This document shows positions 37,255-46,174 of a DNA stretch of 55,607 bases, one piece after another. Each line of letters begins with the position of its first letter. Positions within the stretch are counted from its first letter, which is position 1. The notes under the pieces are model-generated. The model was not told where the DNA came from. It saw nothing but the letters and a program-made list of their open reading frames with translations, and did no database searches. Source of the stretch: Gammaproteobacteria bacterium (GTDB lineage Bacteria > Pseudomonadota > Gammaproteobacteria > Pseudomonadales > Azotimanducaceae); NCBI GenBank assembly GCA_021773565.1, contig JAJFJZ010000019.1, positions 123,333-178,939 of the forward strand. Reading direction: 5' to 3'. Made by a program: the position numbers and the translations under genes.

Positions 37255-38256
37255 ATGACACTTCAACAGTTAAAGTACCTGCTAGGCATCGTGGATAATG
37301 GCCTGAACATCACCGCAGCCGCCGAAAACCTGCATACAAGCCAACCTGGTATAAGTCGACAGCTCAAGCAACTTGAGCGCGAGATAGGAGTTACAATCTT
37401 CTCGCGCAAGGGTAAAAGCCTTGTCGCATTAACTCCGGCAGGACAAAATATTGTCGAGCTTGCACGTCGCATTACGCAGGATGTACATAATATCCGCTCT
37501 CTTGGCCAGGATATGGCCGCAGAGGAGGAAGGCACGCTCTCCATTGGTGCTACACCTACCCAGGCAAGGTATGTGCTCCCGGAAACACTCAGTCAATTTC
37601 ACGAGCGCTACCCAAAAGTTAATATCGAGTTGCATCAGGGTACTTCGGAACAAATTGCTACACTGGTCGCTGAACACCAAATCGACTTTGCAATTGCGAC
37701 CGATTCCAGAGATCTGTTTCCCGAACTAAATTTGTTACCCTGCTTTCACTGGGACCGCATTGTGCTTACCACCCCAAAACACCCGCTCACGCTGGAACGC
37801 AAAGCCCTCACGCTGGAATCCCTGTCAAAATTTCCGCTCGTTACATACGTATTCAGTACGGTACGAGAATCATCCTTTCTTCGTTCTTTTCGAGAGAAAG
37901 ACATTGAACCCAATGTTGTACTCACCGCCAGGGATGCAGATGTGATCAAAACCCATGTTCGTATGGGAATGGGTGTAGGAATAATTGCACCCATGGCGCT
38001 ACAGTGCGAGGAGCTTGATCGCCTGGTCGCCATAGACGCTGAAGGCCTGTTTCCCACAGTTACCACATGGCTTGGTTTTCCAAGAGATAAGGTACTTCGA
38101 CAATACATGAAGGATTTTGTGACAATGTTCGCACCACATTGGCCAAGCGATATGGTGGAACTCGCCTGCGGAGCAGAGACCCAAAAAATTGTCGACAACC
38201 TTGCTGCCAGCCTGGCACTTCCCACACGCACCGGATGTACCAGGGTGGATATATAG
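37255..38256 (+). CDS. cysB: CysB-like LysR-family regulator
   Basis: A 333-aa LysR-type activator of sulfate assimilation. The N-terminus MTLQQLKYLLGIVDNGLNIT...AENLHTSQPGISRQ is the CysB/Cbl form of the wHTH (MKLQQLRYI...TSQPGISKQ in E. coli). The effector domain follows from ~93 (LSIGATPTQARYVLP). The frame is open back to ATG 37198, but homology to CysB places the start at ATG 37255, though its Shine-Dalgarno is poor. The protein ends in TRTGCTRVDI, and the DNA for this tail recurs 632 bases downstream behind the cupin gene. Its neighbours cysG, cysH, cysI and cysJ are the expected regulon. Confidence 0.9.
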   Translation: MTLQQLKYLLGIVDNGLNITAAAENLHTSQPGISRQLKQLEREIGVTIFSRKGKSLVALTPAGQNIVELARRITQDVHNIRSLGQDMAAEEEGTLSIGATPTQARYVLPETLSQFHERYPKVNIELHQGTSEQIATLVAEHQIDFAIATDSRDLFPELNLLPCFHWDRIVLTTPKHPLTLERKALTLESLSKFPLVTYVFSTVRESSFLRSFREKDIEPNVVLTARDADVIKTHVRMGMGVGIIAPMALQCEELDRLVAIDAEGLFPTVTTWLGFPRDKVLRQYMKDFVTMFAPHWPSDMVELACGAETQKIVDNLAASLALPTRTGCTRVDI

Positions 38257-38269
38257 AGACGTTCAGGAT
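38222..38269 (+). repeat. 48-bp direct repeat, copy A (cysB-like 3' end)
   Basis: This copy covers the last codons of the cysB-like gene, its TAG stop and 13 bases beyond. It matches copy B (38854-38901) at 42 of 48 positions. The shared part includes GACGTTCAGGAT after the stop, which in copy B is the end of cysH. Confidence 0.9.
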
Positions 38270-38404
38270 GCAAAGCGGGCTCAACAGCGTTCCAATGCCG
38301 GTGGGTGCGATGGGATAGATCCTCTATTTGTGCTACACCCACAAACTCATTTAGTCGACTTCCGGTATGCAGTATCATTCGCGGCATAACGGAGGGGTGT
38401 TTTC

Positions 38405-38824
38405 ATGTATCGTATTCAGATCCTGCTGATTATCTTGTTCAGCCTGACAGCCAGCGCCGATCATCATCTGGACGATGAAGACAATGCCTGTCACATGGAT
38501 TATCCAAATATCGATAGTGAATTGCTATTGGAAAATGACAGGGTCGTTGTGCAACGCTTTACTATTCAGCCCGGCCAATGGGAGGGCATTCATCGCCACC
38601 CTCCAAACCAGCTTTACATCCAGTTGACCGACGGTGACTGGTCGTACAAATCGAATGGCAAAACCGAGCTTTTCAGTATGGCGGCAGGCGAAGTCAGTTG
38701 GAACGAAACGTCCACCGAATTGGACGCTCAACATGAGTCCGGCAATGTCGGCGCGCATCCTGTGTCCTATCTCTGGGTCGGCGTTAAACCAGGGTGCCTG
38801 GCGGAACCCGCGGGGCAGGACTAA
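38405..38824 (+). CDS. secreted cupin-domain protein
   Basis: A 139-aa protein with a signal peptide (IQILLIILFSLTASA, cleavage near 18) and a single cupin barrel. FTIQPGQWEGIHRHPPNQLYIQLTDGDW (about 56-83) is the first cupin motif with two His ligands; the second motif HESGNVGAHPVSYLWVGV is partial. A strong GGAGGGG Shine-Dalgarno stands 8 bases before ATG 38405. No enzymatic role can be named. It lies alone between two genes of sulfur assimilation, flanked by copies of a 48-bp direct repeat, and looks like a late arrival at that place. Confidence 0.8.
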   Translation: MYRIQILLIILFSLTASADHHLDDEDNACHMDYPNIDSELLLENDRVVVQRFTIQPGQWEGIHRHPPNQLYIQLTDGDWSYKSNGKTELFSMAAGEVSWNETSTELDAQHESGNVGAHPVSYLWVGVKPGCLAEPAGQD

Positions 38825-38853
38825 GGCAGAAGCGAATACCCTCCAGACTGAAA

Positions 38854-38901
38854 CCACACGTACCGGTTGTACCAGAGTGAATATCTAAAGACGTTCAGGA
38901 T
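38854..38901 (+). repeat. 48-bp direct repeat, copy B (cysB-like tail joined to cysH end)
   Basis: Copy B encodes TRTGCTRVNI and a TAA stop in one frame, with no gene body in front. Its last bases (TTCAGGAT) contain the stop and final codon of cysH on the other strand. It therefore looks like the remnant of an original cysB-cysH junction. Confidence 0.9.
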
Positions 38902-39644
38902 TTGCCAATTTCGTGCAAGCCACACTCGCGTTTGTTGTTAAAGAATCGGGTTTGTTCGGCATTATCCACCGCGTGAATGGGTAAGGTTGTGTGATGGTCT
39001 CCTATGCTTATGTAACCTTTTTCCCATAGTGGATGATATGGCAGGTCATGGGTTTTCAAATATTTAAATACGTCCCTATCTGTCCAATCGGCAAGGGGAT
39101 GTACTTTCCAGTGGGTATGTTTTCCTTGTGTAGTCTTGCACTCAATAAAAGGTGTCTGTGCTCGACTGATCGATTGCGATCTTCTAATCCCGGCAAACCA
39201 GATTCCAGCCTCTAGCTCTCCAAGTGCACGCTTCATGGGCTGCACTTTGTTTTCATCATTGTATTGGCTTAAGGCGGTTTGTCCCTGTCGCCACCGCTCA
39301 CCATATCGCGCCTCCTGCCATGCGGGAGAAAGCTCAGCGCGATATACCTTTAGATTAACACCCAGACGGTTACAGAGCGTGTCGATAAAACGATAGGTCT
39401 CGGGAAACAGGTACCCGGTATCTATTAGCACGACTGGAATATCGGCTTGCTGCTGAAGTACAAGATGCAAGGCCACAGCTGATTGCGCACCAAAACTGGA
39501 ACTAAGGATTGGATTTCCGGACAAATTATCCAGACTCCAGCGCACGCGCTCTCTCGCGGACAGTGGCTGCAGCAAGGTATCAATTTTCTGTGTATCAATG
39601 CATTGCCTTAACGGCGTACAATTTCGTAGGGAATTGCCGGACAT
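38895..39644 (-). CDS. cysH: phosphoadenylyl-sulfate (PAPS) reductase
   Basis: A cytosolic thioredoxin-dependent enzyme reducing PAPS to sulfite plus PAP. It is 249 aa. SSFGAQSAVALHLV (about 50-63) is the P-loop-like site, VVLIDTGYLFPETY the next conserved block, and ECGLHEIG near the C-terminus holds the catalytic Cys. The extra CC/CxxC cysteines that bind [4Fe-4S] in APS reductases are absent, so the PAPS type is indicated. Its ATG overlaps the cysI stop by one base (ATGA). It is last in cysJIH; the stop codon lies inside direct-repeat copy B. Confidence 0.95.
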   Translation of the reverse strand: MSGNSLRNCTPLRQCIDTQKIDTLLQPLSARERVRWSLDNLSGNPILSSSFGAQSAVALHLVLQQQADIPVVLIDTGYLFPETYRFIDTLCNRLGVNLKVYRAELSPAWQEARYGERWRQGQTALSQYNDENKVQPMKRALGELEAGIWFAGIRRSQSISRAQTPFIECKTTQGKHTHWKVHPLADWTDRDVFKYLKTHDLPYHPLWEKGYISIGDHHTTLPIHAVDNAEQTRFFNNKRECGLHEIGKS

Positions 39645-41326
39645 CAGGCCACCTCAATGTCAAATTCACTTGAAAAAATGCGGGCAAAGAAATCACCGAT
39701 ACTCTCTCCAGCACTACTTTGTTCAACAAAACGTCCAAACAAACTATCCAGAACAGCAAGAATCTCGGCTTCATCTACGTTTTCCCGTGCCAGTTGATTC
39801 AGTTTTTCACCATTACGAGTGCCGCCCAGGTACAGGTTGTAGCGTCCGGGCGCTTTTCCCACCAAACCAATGTCCGCAAGATACGGCCGAGCACAACCGT
39901 TGGGACAGCCGGTTATCCGGAGCGAGAGTGGTTCGCTGGATAGCTCGTGTTTTTGCAATAAGCCATCCACTTTTTCACTCAGTGCCGGTACGTACCTTTC
40001 TGCTTCGGCCATTGCCAAGCCGCAGGTAGGAAGTGCAACACATGCCAGTATCTGTTTTCGAAGAGGCGATACATTTTGAGCATCTGTGACACCACTTTTT
40101 TTCAAAATATCTTCAATGCCATCGCGGGCTGAGTCATCTATGCCGCTGACGATCAAATTCTGATTGGCACTCAGGCGAAAGTCCCCGGTATGCTTTTGCG
40201 CTATGTCTCGCAGCCCATCCAGCGTATTTTGTTGGTCTGTATTCCTGATGCGGCCTTCAGGAATGAACAAGGTTAAATCCCATTGCCCATCCGCATTCCT
40301 AATCCAGCCAAACTGATCACCACGCATGGTAAATTCGAATTTGTGAGGTGCCGCAAGCACATAACCAAGCCGCTCGTTCAGCGTGTCTTTAAACCAGTCC
40401 AGGCCCCTGTCATCAATGGTATATTTCAGTCGCGCATGTTTGCGGTTACTTCTATTACCGAATTCCTTTTGTATGCGTACAACCTGCTCCGCAACATTTA
40501 CCACCTCATCAACGGTGCAAAAACCAATCACATCAGCAACCCGTGGATAAGTTTCAGCTTCATTGTGCGTCACGCCCATACCACCTCCCACGGTCACATT
40601 AAAACCTGCAAGCGCGCCATTGTTTTCAATTGCTATAAAACCCAGGTCCTGCGAATAGATGTCCACATCATTTGAGGGCGGGATGGCAATGCCAATTTTA
40701 AACTTGCGTGGCAGATAAGATGCACCATAAATCGGCTCTTGATCCGGAGTTTTCTGTTTTTTGCCATCCAGCCAGATTTCTGAATAGGCACGGGTTTGAG
40801 GCGTGAGGTGTGCACTTATCGCTTTGGAAACCGCATATGCTTCCTTGTGAACTACCGAACGATTTGCCAAAGGCGTACACATTACATTTCTGTTTACATC
40901 TCCACATGCGGCAAAAGTATCCAACAGGCAATCGTTGATTGCTGCAATTGTAGTCTTGAGATGGCGCTTGGTAACGCCATGAAACTGAAATGCCTGCCTG
41001 CTGGTTAGTCGCAGTGCGCTGCCGCCATATTTTCGCGCAAGCGTATCAAGCGCCAGCCATTGCCTGGGACTTGCAATCCCCCCGGGCACTCGCACGCGTA
41101 TCAGGTAACTATATGCCGGTTCCAATTTTTGCCGCTGTCGTTCCAGGCGTATGTCACGATCATCCTGCTGATAAAATCCGTGCAGTTTGGAAAGCTGGGC
41201 ATCATCTTCTGCAAGGGACCCGGTCGTTGGGTCTGCAAGGCTCTCGATTAATGTTCCGCGCAGGTAGTTGCTGCGTAATTTAATACCTTCAACGGGTGAT
41301 GCTTTTTGGGAGGGGTCGTCAGTCAT
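39644..41326 (-). CDS. cysI: sulfite reductase hemoprotein, beta subunit
   Basis: Siroheme/[4Fe-4S] catalytic subunit reducing sulfite to sulfide. At 560 aa it is close to E. coli CysI. The cluster cysteines are in ACVALPTCGLAMAE and ITGCPNGCARPY, near residues 430-490; siroheme-contacting Arg-rich segments RVRVPGG and RLTSRQAFQFHG are in the first half. It follows cysJ by 9 bases and shares a base with cysH. CysG in the same cluster makes its siroheme. Confidence 0.96.
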   Translation of the reverse strand: MTDDPSQKASPVEGIKLRSNYLRGTLIESLADPTTGSLAEDDAQLSKLHGFYQQDDRDIRLERQRQKLEPAYSYLIRVRVPGGIASPRQWLALDTLARKYGGSALRLTSRQAFQFHGVTKRHLKTTIAAINDCLLDTFAACGDVNRNVMCTPLANRSVVHKEAYAVSKAISAHLTPQTRAYSEIWLDGKKQKTPDQEPIYGASYLPRKFKIGIAIPPSNDVDIYSQDLGFIAIENNGALAGFNVTVGGGMGVTHNEAETYPRVADVIGFCTVDEVVNVAEQVVRIQKEFGNRSNRKHARLKYTIDDRGLDWFKDTLNERLGYVLAAPHKFEFTMRGDQFGWIRNADGQWDLTLFIPEGRIRNTDQQNTLDGLRDIAQKHTGDFRLSANQNLIVSGIDDSARDGIEDILKKSGVTDAQNVSPLRKQILACVALPTCGLAMAEAERYVPALSEKVDGLLQKHELSSEPLSLRITGCPNGCARPYLADIGLVGKAPGRYNLYLGGTRNGEKLNQLARENVDEAEILAVLDSLFGRFVEQSSAGESIGDFFARIFSSEFDIEVA

Positions 41327-41335
41327 TGTTTTTAC

Positions 41336-43129
41336 CTAGTACACGTCGCGCTGGTACCGCGACTCCGCTTTCAGCGCAGCCAGATGCTCGCCGGCTCTTT
41401 CCCGGGACAGGCCACCCTTGTTTTGCAGCACGCTGAGCAAAGCCGTATTGACATCTTCAGCCATATAATCTGCATCACCACACACATAGACGTGGGCGCC
41501 ACGATCAAGCCAGGCGTAAAGGCGATCTTCCTGCTCAACAATGCGTTGTTGCACATATATCTTTTCTTCCTGGTCGCGTGAAAAAGCAAGGTCCAAAAAC
41601 TTTAACGATCCTTCCTTCAGGTAACGTTGCCACTCAGTCTGATAAAGAAAATCATCTGAAAAATTTCTGTTGCCAAAAATCAGCCAATTATCACCCGAGT
41701 GCCCATGTTCCCGGCGGTGCTCAACAAAAGCCCTATATGGAGCAACACCGGTACCGGCACCAATCATTACAATGGGTGTATCAGGATCTACCGGCAAACG
41801 AAAATGCTCATTACTCTCGACGTATACCGGCACTTCGTTTACGCCACTTGCAAGAAAGTTTGAAGCGCTTCCCCAGTGATTTCGACCGAATTTCTCATAC
41901 CGCACAACATCAACGGTTAAGTGAGCTTCTCCTTCATTGAAGTCGGGGCTTGAAGCTATGGAATATAATCGGGGGGTTAAAGACCTGAGCGAATCAACAA
42001 GTGCCTGTGCATTCCAATCTGGTGCATATTCACCGGTAATATCTATTACCTGGTGCGTATTGAGCAGATTATTCAAGGTATCCCTGCCTTCCAGAAGGGG
42101 CTTAAGTGCACCATTCGCCTGAGCAACGGCATCGAGAAAAGGTTTACTGAGAACGGTAATCTCTTTTTTGTGGGATAGCGCTGTGCGTACATCGGTAATT
42201 TCACCGTTAAGCTCTACGCTTTCATCTCCAGACAAGCCCTGCGATTGCAGGAGTGTGTCTACCAGCTCCGGCGGATTCACTGGAATTACACCCAGGGAAT
42301 CGCCTGGCAGATAGCTCAAACCAGACTCGGCAATATCCAGCTCAATGTGGCGCGTATTTTTTCCGGAATGCCGAGAAGTAATGCGTTGATCAATAAGTAC
42401 CGTAGCATTGAAAGGGTTTTTACGAGAGTGCCTCAACTGCTGCGATATCGGTCTTATAGGTGTAACGGGCGAAAGTGATTCTGGCTGAACGGATTCTCGC
42501 GCCAGTTTCACAACTTTTCCTATCCAGGCGTCCGCGGGGATGTCGAAATCCAGATCACAGTCCGCTCTTTCGACAAGCTGCTTTGCGCCAAGATCGATCA
42601 GCTTCTGATCCAGCAGTTTGCCCATCTCGCAGAAATCGACATAACTTGAATCACCCAATGCCAGTACTGAAAAACGTAAATCGTTCAGACGGGGTGCTTT
42701 TTCAGATAACCAGTATTCAAAAAATGGCTCGCTGCCATCCGGCGCTTCCCCAATTCCGTGGGTGGCAATGACAAACAACACATTTTGAAGTTTCGAAAGC
42801 GCTTTGGGGCGGTAGTCGCGCAAATCGTGAATCTGAACGCTAAGCCCAGCCTCCCTGGCGTTCTGCTGCAACTGTTCTGCGATACCCTTGCTGTTACCTG
42901 TTTCACCAGCATAGAGAATAGTCCAAAGCGCCAGCACATCATGTGTGGCTGGAGTGGGTACTGAATGTGCGGAAGCCTGACCTTGCCCCTGATAGGCCGC
43001 CATCCCGGCAAGGTAGCCACTAGACCACTGCAATTGCTCTCTATTGTATTGGGATACGAGTTGGCTCAGGGAGTTAAGGCTATCCGCATCAAGGGGATAC
43101 ACATCCTGCGTTTGGGTATTGCTGGCCAC
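41336..43129 (-). CDS. cysJ: sulfite reductase (NADPH) flavoprotein, alpha subunit
   Basis: A 597-aa diflavin reductase passing electrons from NADPH via FAD and FMN to CysI. The flavodoxin domain begins ILYAGETGNSKGIAEQL (about 72-88) with ATHGIGEAPD; the FAD domain carries RLYSIASSP, and the NADPH domain has MIGAGTGVAPYRAFVEHR and IFGNRNFSDDFLY. It ends RYQRDVY, with the C-terminal aromatic residue typical of diflavin reductases. It is first in the cysJIH unit; 183 bases separate it from the upstream outer-membrane barrel gene, enough for its own CysB-dependent promoter. Confidence 0.96.
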   Translation of the reverse strand: MASNTQTQDVYPLDADSLNSLSQLVSQYNREQLQWSSGYLAGMAAYQGQGQASAHSVPTPATHDVLALWTILYAGETGNSKGIAEQLQQNAREAGLSVQIHDLRDYRPKALSKLQNVLFVIATHGIGEAPDGSEPFFEYWLSEKAPRLNDLRFSVLALGDSSYVDFCEMGKLLDQKLIDLGAKQLVERADCDLDFDIPADAWIGKVVKLARESVQPESLSPVTPIRPISQQLRHSRKNPFNATVLIDQRITSRHSGKNTRHIELDIAESGLSYLPGDSLGVIPVNPPELVDTLLQSQGLSGDESVELNGEITDVRTALSHKKEITVLSKPFLDAVAQANGALKPLLEGRDTLNNLLNTHQVIDITGEYAPDWNAQALVDSLRSLTPRLYSIASSPDFNEGEAHLTVDVVRYEKFGRNHWGSASNFLASGVNEVPVYVESNEHFRLPVDPDTPIVMIGAGTGVAPYRAFVEHRREHGHSGDNWLIFGNRNFSDDFLYQTEWQRYLKEGSLKFLDLAFSRDQEEKIYVQQRIVEQEDRLYAWLDRGAHVYVCGDADYMAEDVNTALLSVLQNKGGLSRERAGEHLAALKAESRYQRDVY

Positions 43130-43312
43130 TTCTTTATCTCTACGAATTACGAGGCGCTACCGTATCGCACAGATTAGAGAGGGTGAACGAACTGTTTACT
43201 ATGGGGAGATAACCAAAATGTATATGGGAGGCAACTCGCGGTATAAGCAGCGCGTATATCCAGGATGGTAGTAAGGAATCAGTTAGAGTTGTAGATACAA
43301 GCCGGTTATTTT
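43130..43312. other. gap between barrel gene and cysJ
   Basis: These 183 bases contain no convincing gene. They should hold the cysJIH promoter. I see no strong hairpin-plus-T terminator for the barrel gene, so read-through into cysJIH is possible. Confidence 0.4.
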
Positions 43313-45205
43313 CTACCAACTGCGCCGCAGTGCAATTTCCCAGACTTCAGAATCAAATGCTTCCAGAGGTTCTTCTTTATAGTCAGTGTTGTGAAAACCC
43401 AGCTTTAAAGAGTAATTGCGCGGAATGTCGAATTCCAGGGCAACTCGCACATCTTCCCTTGCCACTCTAAAGCTACCCTTGTTCTTATAGTCCCGATAAC
43501 TCGCCGATAAAAGGAATCTATCGGTAAAACGCCAACGTGCTGATCCATCCCAGCTATCCGTATCTGCCTTATATACAATTGGAAACAGGTCCTGGCGAAA
43601 CCCCGCCGTAACGATCTGGTCGATGTTGTAGTTGAGATCAACGAATGACGCACCTAATGATAAAGCCAGCCTTTCGGAATTGTGTGAGAGTCGAAAATCT
43701 GTTTGCGAACTGTCATATTTCCAGTCTGAATTGGAATTTTTGCGATCCCGCCAATGCTGTGTTGCGCTCAAGGACCAACTATCGTTCCAGCGCAATCGCG
43801 CGCTTAGGCGATAGCGCTGCACATCCGTTGGAGAGGTTAAGGTAAATGCATCATCAATAGAATCATCTTCAACACTGATTCCCAAATCAAGGAATTTTCC
43901 AGGACGATAGCGAGCCTTAAACCAGAATCCATTGCTACGGCTGTTTTCGTCCAGCATGTCACTCACCTGTACGGACGACTGCAGATAGTCAACTTTGCGC
44001 TTCTCTGACAACCAACCACCACCGAGAGTTACCCTGGTAGCTATCTGCGCTTCTATACCCAGTGTGACGCGGCTGCTGTCGATATCCCAATCGCTGTTTC
44101 CATTGAGCTGATCATTCAGCGGATCGAAACTGATTAATGCTTCCTGCTCAAGGTGTTGTTCACGTAAACTCGCAGTAATGCGAACGCGATCTGTCAGCGT
44201 GTATGCGCTGGAGAGATAAAACTGCCGGGTGTCCCGATCTGCACCTCCCACACCTTCAACGAATTGATTGAGAGGCGCACCCGAAAAATCGGTACCCTGT
44301 GCATCCTCAGCCGAATTTATGTCCATATCCAGCTTTGCAATCAGTACGTCAGCCTTAATCTGCCAGCGGGTGGCTGGCTTGGCAGTTATGGTGATTTGGT
44401 GTTCACGGCTGTCATATGCGTAAGACTGGCCCAGAAAGAAATCATTCAGTTGGGTGGGCCCTGTGGGGCTACTACCCACAGATGCTCCCTGCAGAAATAC
44501 ACTGGCGGCGTTATCCAGCTCACGCCAGCGTTCGTGAAATTCAACCGAAACCTTGTCCCAGGTATATTCGACACCCACGTCAATATTCTCTGTGGTTTCA
44601 TCGATAGGCTTTTCCATTTCGAATTCTTCGCGTGAGACATCAAGCACTGTCGTACTCTCACCTGATTTATGCGTTCTGTCGAAGGCGAACATAAATTTGC
44701 CTCGATCACTCATCTGAAGATTTAGAAATGCCTTATCGCTTAACCGCTCGTAATCAAAAGTATGAAAGTCGCCAGCGATGGATGCTGCATGGTCCTCCTC
44801 AATCGAATCAAACAATATGTCCTGATAAAAGTAGTCAGACTTTTGATGCTGATAGCCAAATTGATAGGCACCATACTTTTGCACAGCCACCGAAATATTC
44901 TGATAGGGATCCCCGCCGAGTCCTGTTGCATCGAATTCCGCCCGATCCGGTTTCATCCCGTCAGTATTTTCGGGTCGAAATTTGAAACCAAGTGCAAACA
45001 CACGCGCACCACTTTCCAGGTTCAGGTGTTGCTTGTACTTGTATTTATCGCCGGTGATATTAACTTCTCGTATCCCCAGTTCAAAATGCCCGGAAAATTG
45101 CTCATCCGCGCGTAAAGGTATACAGCTCAGCAGCACAATGCCCGCAAAGAAGCCGCTGGCAAGCAAGCCTGATGTACGCATTATCCGGTGATTCACAGTA
45201 ATCAT
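43313..45205 (-). CDS. MtrB/PioB-like outer-membrane beta-barrel
   Basis: A ~630-aa protein with a signal peptide (MRTSGLLASGFFAGIVLLSCIPLRADE) followed by many alternating amphipathic strands and ending in Trp (ALRRSW), the usual signal for outer-membrane assembly. Together with the adjacent ten-heme cytochrome, the pattern fits the MtrB/DmsF-type sheath that holds a decaheme protein across the outer membrane. The N-terminal CxxC seen in MtrB is not present. ATG 45205 lies 3 bases after the cytochrome stop; GTG 45196, behind GAGG at better spacing, is an alternative. The longer frame to 45268 overlaps the cytochrome and is unlikely. Confidence 0.75.
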   Translation of the reverse strand: MITVNHRIMRTSGLLASGFFAGIVLLSCIPLRADEQFSGHFELGIREVNITGDKYKYKQHLNLESGARVFALGFKFRPENTDGMKPDRAEFDATGLGGDPYQNISVAVQKYGAYQFGYQHQKSDYFYQDILFDSIEEDHAASIAGDFHTFDYERLSDKAFLNLQMSDRGKFMFAFDRTHKSGESTTVLDVSREEFEMEKPIDETTENIDVGVEYTWDKVSVEFHERWRELDNAASVFLQGASVGSSPTGPTQLNDFFLGQSYAYDSREHQITITAKPATRWQIKADVLIAKLDMDINSAEDAQGTDFSGAPLNQFVEGVGGADRDTRQFYLSSAYTLTDRVRITASLREQHLEQEALISFDPLNDQLNGNSDWDIDSSRVTLGIEAQIATRVTLGGGWLSEKRKVDYLQSSVQVSDMLDENSRSNGFWFKARYRPGKFLDLGISVEDDSIDDAFTLTSPTDVQRYRLSARLRWNDSWSLSATQHWRDRKNSNSDWKYDSSQTDFRLSHNSERLALSLGASFVDLNYNIDQIVTAGFRQDLFPIVYKADTDSWDGSARWRFTDRFLLSASYRDYKNKGSFRVAREDVRVALEFDIPRNYSLKLGFHNTDYKEEPLEAFDSEVWEIALRRSW

Positions 45206-45207
45206 CC

Positions 45208-46068
45208 TCAACGCAGAAACAATCGATCCAGGTTCGAACCGTGAATTGCTACGTGGCAGTTGGTACATACGGTTCTTTCATTGAAGCGAGGTGCTGCTCC
45301 AGGAGCAAAACCTGCGTGAAACTGCGGCACCTGCGCATGACAGCTATAACACAGTGCACCCACCTGTTGATGCTTTAACATGTGCCGGTTTTGGCTGCCG
45401 TGGGGCTCGTGACAAGCTGTACAGCCTTCAAGCCGTGATGCTGTATGCTCAAATACAAATGGTCCGCTTACGCTGGAATGGCATTTTTCGCAGGGAGACT
45501 GGACAAGGCCTGCAGAGAGTAGACCCTGCCCCGGACTGTGTGGATCGTGGCATGATATGCAGGTTAACGCGCCCTCTGTCAGACGGTGACGTTCATTGAA
45601 TTCAAACTGGGTGAATTGCGCTTGATGGCATTCAATGCACACCGCGGAACCTGATTCTTTGGACGAGAGCTCCGCCCGTTTGTTTGTGCCGGTTGTTTCT
45701 GCGCGATGTGCATGGATGGTGTGACAATTGGTGCACTTGATACCCGCCAGCGTATGGCCATTGGTTTCTGGCCCATGGGATTTCACATGGCAACTGCTGC
45801 AAACCGAATTTTGTTTCCCGGCCGGCATCGACTCGAATCGCTCCATCTTCCCGGCACCGGGCGCGGCTATATGTTCCTGGCCGTTGCTGTGGCAATTTAT
45901 ACAACTTACCGAGCCCGGAGAGCTTCCGTGAGGGGATGATAAAAGTGCATCTGCCACTTGTGAATGGCAGGCACCACAAGGTATATCAGAGGCATGCGCA
46001 TGATTTGCCCAGAGGCCTGAGATCAGAACCAAACATCCGATAAATATGCTGAACTGCCTGTAGGGCAT
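45208..46068 (-). CDS. periplasmic decaheme c-type cytochrome (DmsE/MtrA family)
   Basis: A 286-aa secreted cytochrome with a signal peptide (FIGCLVLISGLWANHAHA) and exactly ten CxxCH motifs, at Cys31, 56, 90, 112, 144, 170, 193, 216, 240 and 268. Length and heme number match the DmsE/MtrA family of periplasmic electron wires that insert into an MtrB-type barrel. ATG 46068, after AGGAT, was preferred over the longer frame from 46122 because it begins the signal peptide. The barrel gene follows at once. It is divergent from nqrA with about 105 bases between them, suggesting joint regulation. Confidence 0.93.
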   Translation of the reverse strand: MPYRQFSIFIGCLVLISGLWANHAHASDIPCGACHSQVADALLSSPHGSSPGSVSCINCHSNGQEHIAAPGAGKMERFESMPAGKQNSVCSSCHVKSHGPETNGHTLAGIKCTNCHTIHAHRAETTGTNKRAELSSKESGSAVCIECHQAQFTQFEFNERHRLTEGALTCISCHDPHSPGQGLLSAGLVQSPCEKCHSSVSGPFVFEHTASRLEGCTACHEPHGSQNRHMLKHQQVGALCYSCHAQVPQFHAGFAPGAAPRFNERTVCTNCHVAIHGSNLDRLFLR

Positions 46069-46174
46069 AATAAGATAATCCTGACGCAAAGATATACTCC
46101 CAAGATACGAGGGTCTGAACAATGAGGGTATCTACCTAATGGATCACACGCCCGAAAATTGACATGCTGCGCAC

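Noticed and set aside
46103-46133. AGATAC/GTATCT inverted repeat between the decaheme cytochrome and nqrA
   Set aside because: The arms are 6 bases and 19 apart, with no matching half-sites elsewhere; too weak to call an operator.
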